Positions 51,604-60,229 of a stretch of 64,000 bases of DNA are shown piece by piece (positions within the stretch are counted from its first letter, which is position 1; each line of letters starts with the position of its first letter). This stretch comes from JACVRW01 sp034664125. GTDB taxonomy: Bacteria > Actinomycetota > Thermoleophilia > Solirubrobacterales > Thermoleophilaceae. The DNA is taken from contig JAXDIG010000011.1 of assembly GCA_034664125.1 (NCBI GenBank), positions 1 through 64,000 of the forward strand, given 5' to 3'. The position numbers and the translations under genes are program-made. The notes beneath the pieces were generated by a model. The model had not been told where the DNA came from, did no database searches, and worked only from the letters and a program-made list of their open reading frames with translations.

Positions 51604-54600
51604 CGACGGCCGACACCGAGATCCTCGCCGCCGCGGGGGCGGTCGAGCGGCTGCCCGAGGACTTCCCCGAGGTGCGCTGCGCGAACCCGGGCACGGCGAC
51701 GGACGACGACGCGCTGATCGAGGAGGTGCTCGACGGCGCCCGAGTGGTGCTCTGCCGCATCCTCGGCGGGCGGCGCGGCTGGCCCGGCGGCTTCGATACC
51801 CTCCGCGCGCGCTGCTCCGAGCGCGGCATCGCGCTGCTGGCGCTCGGCGGGGAGGCGGAGCCGGACGCCGAGATGACGGAGCTGTCGCTGGCCCCGGCCG
51901 GCGCGGTGGCCCAGGCGGGCGAGTACCTGCGCCACGGCGACATCGACAACGTCGAGCAGCTGCTGCGCTTCCTCGCCGACACGTTCCTGCTCGACGGCCA
52001 CGGCTTCGCCCCGCCGCGCGAGGTCGCCGACCTGGGCGTGTACCTGCCCGGCGAGGGCGACGTGCAGCTCGAGCGCGTGCTCGACGGACACGATCCCGCG
52101 CTGCCGACCATCGGGGTGTGCTTCTACCGCTCGCACCGGCTCACAGGGAACACGGCGTTCGTGGACCAGCTGTGCCGCTCGATCGCAGACGCCGGCGCGA
52201 ACGCCCTCGCGGTGTGGAGCTACACGCTGCGGCGCGGCCCGGACGGGTCGGTGCCGGCGCTGTCGCTGCTGGCGGACCGCGTGGACGCCCTGCTCGTGAC
52301 CATGCTCGCAACCGGCGGGTCGGGCGCCGCGGACGCGCGCGCCACCGATGCCGAGGGCGTCGGGGAGACGTGGCAGGACTGGGACGCCTCGGCGCTGGCC
52401 GCGCTGGACGTCCCAGTGATCCAGGCCGTGTGCGCCACCGGCTCGCGGGCGGCCTGGGAGGAGTCCGACTCGGGGCTGACCCCGCTCGACGCCGCCACCC
52501 AGGTGGCGATCCCGGAGTTCGACGGCCGGCTGCTGGGCGGCGTGATCTCCTTCAAGGAGCGCGACGCGGAGGGATCGCCGGTTGGTGTGCCGGTGCCCCG
52601 CTACGTGCCGCACCCCGAGCGCTGCGGGCGAGTCGCACGGCTGGCGGTCCGCAGTGCGCGCCTGCGCGCGCTGCCCGCGGAGCGGCGACGCGTGGCCGTG
52701 CTGCTCACGAGCTTCCCCACCAAGCACGCCAAGGTGGGAATGGCGGTGGGGCTGGACACGCCCGCCAGCGCTCTGCGCCTGCTGGACGCGCTGCACGGCG
52801 ACGGGATGGCGGTCGAGCGCCCCTTCGAGCACGGCGACGAACTGATGCACGCGCTGATCGACGCGGGCGGGCACGACCCGGAGTTCCTCACCGACGACCA
52901 GCTTGCCGTCTCCCCCCTGCGCCTCGGCGTGGCCGACTACCTGAGCGCCTACGCCGAGCTGCCGGACGAGCTGCGCGCGGCGATCGAAGAGCGCTGGGGC
53001 GCGCCGCCCGGCGACCGCTACCTCGACGGCGACGACTTCGTGATCGCGGGCCTGGAGCTGGGCAACGTGCTGATCGCGATCCAGCCGCCGCGCGGGTACG
53101 GCGAGGACCCGGTCGGGATCTACCACGACCCGAAGCTGCCCCCCACCCACCACTACCTCGCCTGCTACTGGTGGCTCCACCGGGTCTGGAAGGCCGACGC
53201 GATCGTCCACCTCGGCAAGCACGGGACGCTCGAGTGGCTGCCCGGCAAGATGCTCGCGCTGTCGGCCCGGTGCGCACCGGACGCCGCGCTCGGCGACGTG
53301 CCGCTCATCTACCCGTTCGTCGTCAACGACCCGGGCGAGGGCGTGCAGGCCAAGCGGCGCGCGCACGCGGTGATCGTCGACCACCTGGTGCCGCCGATGA
53401 TGCGCGCGGACACCTACGACGAGCTCGCCGAGCTGGAGACCCTGCTCGACGAGTACGCGCGGCTCGAGGTGCTGGACCCGCCCAAGCTGCCCGCGCTCGC
53501 CGCCCGCATCTGGACCGCGATCGAGGCCGCCAACCTGCAGGCCGACATCGGCGTCGAGGAGCGCCCGGACGACGTCGGAGCGCTGGTCGAGCACATCGAC
53601 GGCTATCTCTGCGAGGTCAAGGACATCCAGGTCAAGGACGGGCTGCACGTGCTCGGACAGGCCCCCGAGGGCGAGCAGCTGCGCGGCCTGGTGTCCGCCG
53701 TCCTGCGGCTCGGCTCGGGCTCGGTGCCGGGCCTGCGACGGGCGGTCGGCGCGGCGTTCGGGCTCGACGAGCCGGCGCTGGTCGCGGCCCCCGGCGCCGG
53801 GGCTCCCGCCGCGCCCGCCGAGCTGATCGAGCGCTTCCGCGGCCCGGCCGCGAGCGCCGGCGACCTGGTCGATCGGCTCGAGGCGGCGCAGATGGCGCTG
53901 CTCGACGCCCTGGCCGCGCGCGGCTGGGACCCCGCGGGCGCCGGCGCGGTGTGCGCCGAGGTGCTGGGACACGCCGACGAGGGCGTCGAGCGCGCGCTGC
54001 GCTTCGCCGCCGCCGAGGTGGTTCCGCGCATACGGGGAACGACGGCCGAGCTGGACAACGTGGTGGCGGCCCTGAACGGCCGGCACGTGCCCGCCGGTCC
54101 CTCTGGGAGCCCCACCCGCGGCCGGGTGGACGTGCTGCCCACCGGGCGCAACTTCTATTCGGTGGACCCGCGCGCGCTGCCGTCCGAGCTGTCCTGGGAG
54201 GTCGGCGAGCGGCTGGCCGAGGCGCTGCTGGACCGCCACCGCCGCGAGGCGGGCGAGCTGCCGCGGATGGTCGGCCTGGTGGCCTGGGGCACGTCCGCGA
54301 TGCGCACGCAGGGCGACGACGTGGCCGAGATCCTGGCGCTGCTCGGCGTGCGCCCGACCTGGCACCCCGAGTCGGGCCGGGTGACCGGCATCGAGGTGAT
54401 CCCGCTGGCCGAGCTCGGGCGCCCGCGCATCGACGTGACCGTGCGCATCTCCGGCTTCTTCCGCGACGCGTTCCCCCACCTGGTGCGGCTGCTCGACGAC
54501 GCCGTCACCACCGTTGCCGGGCTGGACGAGCCGCCGCAGAGCAACTACGTCGCGGCGCACGCGCGAGCCGACGCGGAGAGGCTGGCCGCCGAGCTCGGCG

Positions 54601-55349
54601 AGGGTGCCTGGCGGCACGCCACCACGCGCGTGTTCGGCTCGAAGCCGGGCACCTATGGCGCCGGCCTGCTGCAGCTGCTGGACGCGCGCGACTGGCGCGA
54701 CGACGGCGACATCGCGGAGGTCTACGAGGCCTGGGGCGGGTTCGCCTACGGCCGCGGCCTGGACGGCGCGCCGGCCCGCCTGGCCATGCGCGACTGCCAC
54801 TCCCGCATCGAGGTGGCCGTGAAGAACGTCGACTCGCGCGAGCACGACATCCTCGACTCGGACGACTACTACCAGTTCCACGGCGGCATGGTGGCGACCG
54901 TCCGCGCGATCACCGGGCGCGAACCGGCCGCCTACCTCGGCGACAGCTCCGATCCCTCGCGCGTGGTGGCGAGGACGCTCGCCGAGGAGACGCGGCGCGT
55001 GTTCCGGGCGCGCGTGGCCAACCCGCGCTGGATCGCCTCGATGATCCGCCACGGCTACAAGGGCGCCGCCGAGCTGTCGGCCACGGTCGACTACCTGTTC
55101 GGCTACGACGCGATGACCGGTGTGGCCGAGGACTGGATGTACGAGCAGGTGGCCGAGCGTTACCTGCTGGACGCCGACGTCGCCGAGTTCATGGGGCGCT
55201 CGAACCCCTGGGCCGGCCGGGCGATCGCCGAGCGGCTGCTGGAAGCGGCCGAGCGCGGGCTCTGGTCCGAGCCCGGCGACGGCACTCTGGCCGGCATCCG
55301 CGACCGCTTCCTGGCGCTGGAGGGCGAGCTCGAGGAGGTGCGCACGTGA
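51588..55349 (+). CDS. cobN: Cobaltochelatase subunit CobN
   Basis: A 1253-residue large subunit of the ATP-dependent aerobic cobalt chelatase, inserting Co(II) into hydrogenobyrinic acid a,c-diamide. CobN/BchH landmarks include TIGVCFYRSHRLTGN, VLLTSFPTKHAKVGMAVGLDTP, YWWLHRVWKADAIVHLGKHGTLEWLPGK (in part), LPTGRNFYSVDPRALPS, NYVAAHARADA and DCHSRIEVAVKNVDSREHDILD. TTG 51588 is preferred as start because GGAGG lies seven bases before it; it overlaps cobQ by 16 bases. Stop overlaps the next chelatase gene. Confidence 0.96.
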   Translation: MLRFVTTADTEILAAAGAVERLPEDFPEVRCANPGTATDDDALIEEVLDGARVVLCRILGGRRGWPGGFDTLRARCSERGIALLALGGEAEPDAEMTELSLAPAGAVAQAGEYLRHGDIDNVEQLLRFLADTFLLDGHGFAPPREVADLGVYLPGEGDVQLERVLDGHDPALPTIGVCFYRSHRLTGNTAFVDQLCRSIADAGANALAVWSYTLRRGPDGSVPALSLLADRVDALLVTMLATGGSGAADARATDAEGVGETWQDWDASALAALDVPVIQAVCATGSRAAWEESDSGLTPLDAATQVAIPEFDGRLLGGVISFKERDAEGSPVGVPVPRYVPHPERCGRVARLAVRSARLRALPAERRRVAVLLTSFPTKHAKVGMAVGLDTPASALRLLDALHGDGMAVERPFEHGDELMHALIDAGGHDPEFLTDDQLAVSPLRLGVADYLSAYAELPDELRAAIEERWGAPPGDRYLDGDDFVIAGLELGNVLIAIQPPRGYGEDPVGIYHDPKLPPTHHYLACYWWLHRVWKADAIVHLGKHGTLEWLPGKMLALSARCAPDAALGDVPLIYPFVVNDPGEGVQAKRRAHAVIVDHLVPPMMRADTYDELAELETLLDEYARLEVLDPPKLPALAARIWTAIEAANLQADIGVEERPDDVGALVEHIDGYLCEVKDIQVKDGLHVLGQAPEGEQLRGLVSAVLRLGSGSVPGLRRAVGAAFGLDEPALVAAPGAGAPAAPAELIERFRGPAASAGDLVDRLEAAQMALLDALAARGWDPAGAGAVCAEVLGHADEGVERALRFAAAEVVPRIRGTTAELDNVVAALNGRHVPAGPSGSPTRGRVDVLPTGRNFYSVDPRALPSELSWEVGERLAEALLDRHRREAGELPRMVGLVAWGTSAMRTQGDDVAEILALLGVRPTWHPESGRVTGIEVIPLAELGRPRIDVTVRISGFFRDAFPHLVRLLDDAVTTVAGLDEPPQSNYVAAHARADAERLAAELGEGAWRHATTRVFGSKPGTYGAGLLQLLDARDWRDDGDIAEVYEAWGGFAYGRGLDGAPARLAMRDCHSRIEVAVKNVDSREHDILDSDDYYQFHGGMVATVRAITGREPAAYLGDSSDPSRVVARTLAEETRRVFRARVANPRWIASMIRHGYKGAAELSATVDYLFGYDAMTGVAEDWMYEQVAERYLLDADVAEFMGRSNPWAGRAIAERLLEAAERGLWSEPGDGTLAGIRDRFLALEGELEEVRT

Positions 55350-57295
55350 GCGCCCAGTACCCGCTCGCGGCGATCGTGGGCCAGGAGGCGCTGGTCGAGG
55401 CGCTCCTGATCAACGCGGTGGCTCCCGACGTCGGAGGGGTGCTGGTGCGCGGCGAGCGCGGCACGGCGAAGTCGACGGCCGTCCGCGGCCTCGCGCCGCT
55501 GCTGCCGCCGGTGGCGGCCGCGCAGACGCAGGCGTTCGCGTTCGCTCCCGGCGAGCTGGCGCCGGACGGCCGCGTGCCGGCCGACGCCGCCACGGCCCTG
55601 CGCCCCGCGCCGCTGGTCGAGCTGCCGCTGGGTGCCACCCTGGACCGCCTCGTAGGTGCGCTGGACCTCGGTCGTGCGCTGGCCGGCGAGCAGGCCTTCG
55701 AGGCCGGGCTGCTGGCCCGGGCCCATCGCGGGATCCTCTACGTCGACGAGGTGAACCTGCTGCCCGACCACCTGGTGGACGCGCTGCTCGATGCCGCGGC
55801 GTCGGGGGTGGCGCAGGTGGAGCGCGAGGCCGTGTCCGCCTCCCACGCCGCCCGCTTCCTGCTGGTGGGGACGATGAACGTCGAGGAGGGCGAGCTGCGG
55901 CCACAGCTGCTGGACCGCTTCGGACTGGGCGTGGACGTGCGCACGCCTCAGGACCCCGTGGAGCGCGCCGAGATCGTGCGCCGCCGGCTCTCCTTCGAGC
56001 GCGACCCGGACGCCTTCGCGGCCGAGTGGGCAGAGCAGGACCGCGCACTGGCGCGGCGGATCGCGGCGGCCCGGGAGCGCCTGGAAGCGGTGCGCCTGCC
56101 CGAGCGCGAGCTGATGCGCATCACCGGCGCCTGCGCGCGCCTGGGCGTGGACGGGGTGCGCGGCGACATAGTGTCGGCCCGCGCGGCGCAGGCGCTGGCG
56201 GCGCTGGACGGCCTGGACGAGGTGACCGAGGAGCACGTCAGGCGAGCGGCCGCGCTGGCGCTGGCCCACCGCCGCCGCCGGGACCCGCTGGACGGAAGCG
56301 ATCCCGACGACGAGCAGCTGCACAGGGCGCTCGACGGGGAGGGCCTCGGCGAGGAGCCACCCGATGGCGAGCCACCCGATGGCGAGCCACCCGAAGACGA
56401 GCCCCCCGATGGCGACGGCCGCCCGCCGGCGCGGGCCGACCGCTCCGAGGCACCGCCCGCTCGCGCCCGCGACAGAGCTCCGGCCGAGCCCGCCGCCGAG
56501 CCGGCGGCGCACACGGACCCCTCCGCGCCAGCCCGCGAGCGCCGCGATGCGCCCGCCCCGGCGCGCCTGCCGCTCGACGCCCTGGCGCTGGCCGGGCGCG
56601 GGGCCGGCCCGGTTGGCCGCCGCGCGCGCGCCAGCTCGCCCGGCGCCGGCGCGATCGACAGCCGGCCGGCCCTGCCCGACAGCGACGACCTGGCGATCGT
56701 CGCCAGCCTGCGCGCCCGGCTGATCGGCGCGAGCGCCGACCACCTGCGCGAGCACGTGCGCGCGGGGCGCGAGGGAGCGCTGCTCTGCCTCGTCGTCGAC
56801 GCCAGCGGCTCGATGGGCGCGCGGCGGCGCCTCGCGCGCGTGAAGGGCGCCCTGCTGGGCCTGCTGCGGGACGCCTACGCGCGCCGCGACCGCGTGGCGA
56901 TCGTGGCCTTCCGCGACGACGGCGCCCACCTGGTCGTCACGCCCGGCGCGCCGCTGGAGCGCGCGGCCGCCGCTGTGCGCGACCTCCCCACCGGCGGTCG
57001 CACGCCCCTCGCCGCGGGGCTGGACGCCGCCGAACGGGTGATCCGGCGCGAGGCGATCCGCGATCCGCGCCGTCGCGCCATCGCCGTGGTGCTCACCGAC
57101 GGCCGCGTGGCAGACCCGGCGGGCACCGTTCGGCGCTCGGCGGCGGCGCTCGGCCGCGCCGCGGCGGTGGTGCACGTGGTCGACACCGAGGAGGGGCCCG
57201 TGCGGGTGGGGCTCGCCGGGACCCTCGCCGCGGCCGCCGGCGCGCGCGTTCACGCGCTGGCGCCGGCCACACCCATCGACAGGAGGGCAGCATGA
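55346..57295 (+). CDS. ChlI/ChlD-type AAA+ plus vWA chelatase subunit
   Basis: A 649-residue fusion of a magnesium-chelatase ChlI-like AAA+ ATPase (1 to ~330; Walker A GERGTAKST, Walker B ILYVDEVNLL, sensor VGTMNVEEGELRPQLLDRF) with a ChlD-like von Willebrand A domain (~450-649; MIDAS DASGSMG and TGGRTPLA, LTDGR). They are joined by an acidic Pro/Glu/Asp linker with EPPDG repeats and an Ala/Arg/Pro stretch. Next to cobN it should supply the ATPase function that CobS and CobT provide in proteobacteria. GTG start overlaps the cobN stop; GAGGAGG upstream. Confidence 0.93.
   Translation: MSAQYPLAAIVGQEALVEALLINAVAPDVGGVLVRGERGTAKSTAVRGLAPLLPPVAAAQTQAFAFAPGELAPDGRVPADAATALRPAPLVELPLGATLDRLVGALDLGRALAGEQAFEAGLLARAHRGILYVDEVNLLPDHLVDALLDAAASGVAQVEREAVSASHAARFLLVGTMNVEEGELRPQLLDRFGLGVDVRTPQDPVERAEIVRRRLSFERDPDAFAAEWAEQDRALARRIAAARERLEAVRLPERELMRITGACARLGVDGVRGDIVSARAAQALAALDGLDEVTEEHVRRAAALALAHRRRRDPLDGSDPDDEQLHRALDGEGLGEEPPDGEPPDGEPPEDEPPDGDGRPPARADRSEAPPARARDRAPAEPAAEPAAHTDPSAPARERRDAPAPARLPLDALALAGRGAGPVGRRARASSPGAGAIDSRPALPDSDDLAIVASLRARLIGASADHLREHVRAGREGALLCLVVDASGSMGARRRLARVKGALLGLLRDAYARRDRVAIVAFRDDGAHLVVTPGAPLERAAAAVRDLPTGGRTPLAAGLDAAERVIRREAIRDPRRRAIAVVLTDGRVADPAGTVRRSAAALGRAAAVVHVVDTEEGPVRVGLAGTLAAAAGARVHALAPATPIDRRAA
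56354..56413 (+). repeat. Four 15-bp tandem repeats in chelatase linker
   Basis: GAGCCACCCGATGGC is repeated exactly twice (56354-56383), followed by two diverged copies (to 56413). It stays in frame and encodes the EPPDG/EPPED repeat of the acidic linker between the AAA+ and vWA domains. Such repeats expand and contract by slippage; the protein tolerates it because the linker is flexible. Confidence 0.85.
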
Positions 57296-57924
57296 ACGAG
57301 CCAAGCAGCGAGGCGACGCGCGCCCGGCACTCCGGCCCCGACGTCGACGTGCCGCACGGTCCGGACGACCGCGGCAGCGCCGAGCCGAAGCGGCGCAAGC
57401 GCCGTGACCGGCCGCTCGTGGTCGTGATCACGGGCCACGGCAAGGGCAAGAGCAGCTCGGCGTTCGGGATGCTGATGCGCTCGTGGGCGCGCGACTACCG
57501 CTGCGGCGTGTTCCAGTTCGTCAAATCCGGCAAGTGGAAGGTCGGCGAGGAGAAGGCCGCCCGGGCCCTCGGCGGCATCGACTGGGAGAAGATGGGCGAC
57601 GGCTGGACGTGGCTGTCGCGCGACCTCGAGGAAACCGCCGACCTGGCACGCGAGGGCTGGGCCGAGGTCAAGCGCGCGATCGCCGAGGAGCGCTACGAGT
57701 TCCTGCTGCTGGACGAGATGACCTACCCGGTCACCTGGGGCTGGATCGACGTGGACGACGTCGTGGAGACGCTGCGAAACCGCCCCGGCTTCCAGCACGT
57801 GGTGATCACCGGCCGCGACGCCGCCCCGGCGCTGGTGGAGGCCGCCGACCTCGTGTCGGAGGTGGTGAAGGTCAAGCACCCGTTCGACGCGGGGATCCGC
57901 GCCCAGCAGGGCATCGAGTGGTAG
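57292..57924 (+). CDS. cobO: Cob(I)yrinic acid a,c-diamide adenosyltransferase CobO
   Basis: A 210-residue BtuR/CobA/CobO-type corrinoid adenosyltransferase attaching the 5'-deoxyadenosyl group to cobalt. The unusual P-loop is GHGKGKSSSAFGM; VFQFVKSGKWKVGEE, LLLDEMTYPVTWGWID and the ending KVKHPFDAGIRAQQGIEW are diagnostic. A ~40-residue charged N-terminal extension precedes the core. ATG overlaps the previous stop (ATGA). Confidence 0.96.
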   Translation: MNEPSSEATRARHSGPDVDVPHGPDDRGSAEPKRRKRRDRPLVVVITGHGKGKSSSAFGMLMRSWARDYRCGVFQFVKSGKWKVGEEKAARALGGIDWEKMGDGWTWLSRDLEETADLAREGWAEVKRAIAEERYEFLLLDEMTYPVTWGWIDVDDVVETLRNRPGFQHVVITGRDAAPALVEAADLVSEVVKVKHPFDAGIRAQQGIEW

Positions 57925-58871
57925 ACGTCCTCCTCATCCTCGACGGTGCGAGCGAGCCCGTGGGCGCCGGGCCGACGAGCCTCGAGCGCGCCGGCACCCC
58001 CGTGCTGGACCGACTGGCGCGCGAAGGCCGGCTCGCCCGCCTGCGCACCGTCGCGCCCGGCCTGCCGGCGGGCTCTGAGAGCGCCATCCCGGCGCTGCTC
58101 GGTTGGACCCCCGAGGCGCCGCTCGATCGCGGAGCGGTCGAGGCGGCGGCCCGCGGAGTGGCCCCCGCCCGTGGCGAACGCGCATGGCGCGTCGACAGCG
58201 TCGGACCGGACGGCCGGCGCCCCGGCGCCGGCGCCGCGGCCGAGGCGGCACGGCGGCTGCGCCGCCACCTGCCCCGGCATCGGGTTTTGCCGCTCGGCGG
58301 CCACCGGCTGCTCGTGTGCGGCCGGGGGCCGCTGCCGGACCTGCCCCCGGGGCTGCGCGCGTGGCCCGAGGGCGCGCTCCCGCCCAGGGTGCTCGACGAA
58401 TCCACCACGGTGATCGCCGCGGAGGGCGGCGCCGCCGGGCTCGGGCACCTGCTGGGCGCCCGAGTGGTGGTGCCGGCCGGCGCGACAGGACGGCCTGACA
58501 CGGACCTGGCCGGAAAGGCGGCCGCTGCCGCGCGCGCCACCGGCGAGGGTGCCGCGCGCGTAGTCGTGCACGTCGGCGGGCCCGACGAGGCCGCCCACCA
58601 GCGGGACGCCGAGGCCAAGGTCGCGGCGATCGAACGCGTGGACCGTGAGCTGCTCCCGCAGCTCGCCCGGCTCGTGCAGGTGTACGCGGGGACACTGCGC
58701 GTGTGCCCCGACCACGGCTGCGACCCCCGCACCGGTGAGCACGACCCCGCCCCGGTGCCGAGCGTCCTGTGGAGCCCCGCCGCCCGCGGCGACGACGCCG
58801 GCGCCCGGCTGAGCGAGCGGGCGGTCGCGTCGCTGCCGGTGCACGACGCCACGGAGGTGCTGGCCGGGTGA
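57918..58871 (+). CDS. ApgM-like (phosphatase superfamily) protein in cob operon
   Basis: A 317-residue protein resembling archaeal-type cofactor-independent phosphoglycerate mutases of the alkaline phosphatase superfamily. The first metal aspartate is in LLILDGASEP (Asp9), the likely nucleophile Ser53 in AGSESAIPALLGW, and the distal ligands in HVGGPDEAAHQRDAEAK and CPDHGCDPRTGEHD. It is shorter than the usual ~400 residues. Its start overlaps cobO by seven bases and its stop overlaps cobB, so a cobalamin role is likely, for example phosphate removal or transfer during aminopropanol or ribazole handling. True substrate unknown. Confidence 0.78.
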   Translation: MVDVLLILDGASEPVGAGPTSLERAGTPVLDRLAREGRLARLRTVAPGLPAGSESAIPALLGWTPEAPLDRGAVEAAARGVAPARGERAWRVDSVGPDGRRPGAGAAAEAARRLRRHLPRHRVLPLGGHRLLVCGRGPLPDLPPGLRAWPEGALPPRVLDESTTVIAAEGGAAGLGHLLGARVVVPAGATGRPDTDLAGKAAAAARATGEGAARVVVHVGGPDEAAHQRDAEAKVAAIERVDRELLPQLARLVQVYAGTLRVCPDHGCDPRTGEHDPAPVPSVLWSPAARGDDAGARLSERAVASLPVHDATEVLAG

Positions 58872-60229
58872 TCCCGCGCATCGTCGTGGCCGGCACCAGC
58901 TCGGGCGCGGGCAAGACCACGATCGCCTGCGGGCTGATCGGCGCGCTGCGCGCGCGCGGCCTGCGCGTGCAGGGGTTCAAGGTCGGACCCGACTACATCG
59001 ACCCCAGCTACCACGCGCTCGCGGCGGGCCGGCCGGGTCGCAACCTCGACGCCTTCCTGAGCGGCCCGGACCTGATGGGGCCGCTCGTGCGCCACGGGGC
59101 ACAGGGCGCGGACGTGGCCGTGATCGAGGGTGTGATGGGCCTCTTCGACGGCGCCTCCGGCCGTGGCGAGCTGGCCTCCACGGGCCATGTCGCGAAGCTG
59201 CTCGGCGCGCCCGTGCTGCTGGTGGTGGACGCGGAGTCGATGGCGCGCTCCGCCGCGGCGATCGTGCACGGCTATCGCACGTTCGACCCGGACATCCAGG
59301 TCGCCGGCGTGATCTTCAACCGGGTCGGCTCGGACACCCACGAGCTGTTGCTGCGCGAGGCCGTCGAGCCGCTGGGCATCCCGGTGGTCGGAGCGCTGCG
59401 CCGCGACGAGCGCGTGACCGCTCCCGAGCGTCACCTCGGCCTGGTGCCGGCGTTGGAGCGCGAGCAGCGCACGACCGTGGCGCTTGCCACGCTCGCCGAC
59501 TCGGTCGAGCGCAAGGTCGACCTCGACGCCGTGCTGACACTGGCCCGGGCGGCCCCCGCGCTTCCCGGCGCCGCGTGGACCCCGGAGCCCGAGGGGGAGC
59601 CGGCGGCCGGCGCGCGCATCGCCATCGCCCGCGGTCCTGCGTTCTCCTTCCACTACGAGGAGAACCTGGAGCTGCTGGCAGCCGCCGGGGCAGAGCTCGT
59701 GCCCTTCGACCCGCTCGCCGACGAGGCGCTGCCCCCGGACGCCGGCGCGCTGGTGCTCGCCGGGGGGTTCCCCGAGGTGTTCGGCGCGGAGCTGGAGGCC
59801 AACGCCCCGCTGCGCGCCGAGGTGGCGCGCTTCGCGCTCAGCGGCCGGCCGGTGCTGGCCGAGTGCGGCGGCCTGCTCTACCTCTCGATGGAGCTCGACG
59901 GCCACCAGATGTGCGGAGCTATACCCGCGCGCGCGTCGGTGACGCGGCGGCTCACGCTCGGCTACCGCGAGGCCACCGCGGAAACCACGACGCCGTGGAT
60001 CGAGGCCGGCGAGCGGGTCCGCGGGCACGAGTTCCACTACTCGCAGATCGAGGTCGAGGGTGACCAGCGCCCGGCCTGGCGCCTCGCCTCCCGCGCCGCG
60101 GAGCGCGTGGAAGGCCACGCCGCGGGCGCGCTCCAAGCGAGCTACCTGCACGTGCACTGGGCCGCGCACCCGAACCTCGCCCTGCGCTTCACGCGCGCCG
60201 CGCTGACCGCGCAGCCGGCCCCGGCATGA
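58868..60229 (+). CDS. cobB: Hydrogenobyrinic/cobyrinic acid a,c-diamide synthase CobB
   Basis: A 453-residue ATP- and glutamine-dependent amidase acting on side chains a and c, before cobalt insertion in the aerobic pathway. P-loop GTSSGAGKTTIACGL, FKVGPDYIDPSYH, VIEGVMGLFDG in the synthetase; FSFHYEENLELL at the domain junction; the glutaminase Cys in LAECGGLLYLS and the ending SYLHVHWAAHP. GTG overlaps the upstream stop. The CobB/CbiA family is unambiguous. Confidence 0.96.
   Translation: MIPRIVVAGTSSGAGKTTIACGLIGALRARGLRVQGFKVGPDYIDPSYHALAAGRPGRNLDAFLSGPDLMGPLVRHGAQGADVAVIEGVMGLFDGASGRGELASTGHVAKLLGAPVLLVVDAESMARSAAAIVHGYRTFDPDIQVAGVIFNRVGSDTHELLLREAVEPLGIPVVGALRRDERVTAPERHLGLVPALEREQRTTVALATLADSVERKVDLDAVLTLARAAPALPGAAWTPEPEGEPAAGARIAIARGPAFSFHYEENLELLAAAGAELVPFDPLADEALPPDAGALVLAGGFPEVFGAELEANAPLRAEVARFALSGRPVLAECGGLLYLSMELDGHQMCGAIPARASVTRRLTLGYREATAETTTPWIEAGERVRGHEFHYSQIEVEGDQRPAWRLASRAAERVEGHAAGALQASYLHVHWAAHPNLALRFTRAALTAQPAPA

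Noticed and set aside
51249..55052. A 1267-codon minus-strand frame opposite cobN
   Set aside because: Antisense shadow; the CobN motifs run unbroken on the plus strand.
56354..56413. CRISPR-like array
   Set aside because: The 15-bp units are contiguous with no spacers, stay in frame and encode a Pro/Glu/Asp linker.
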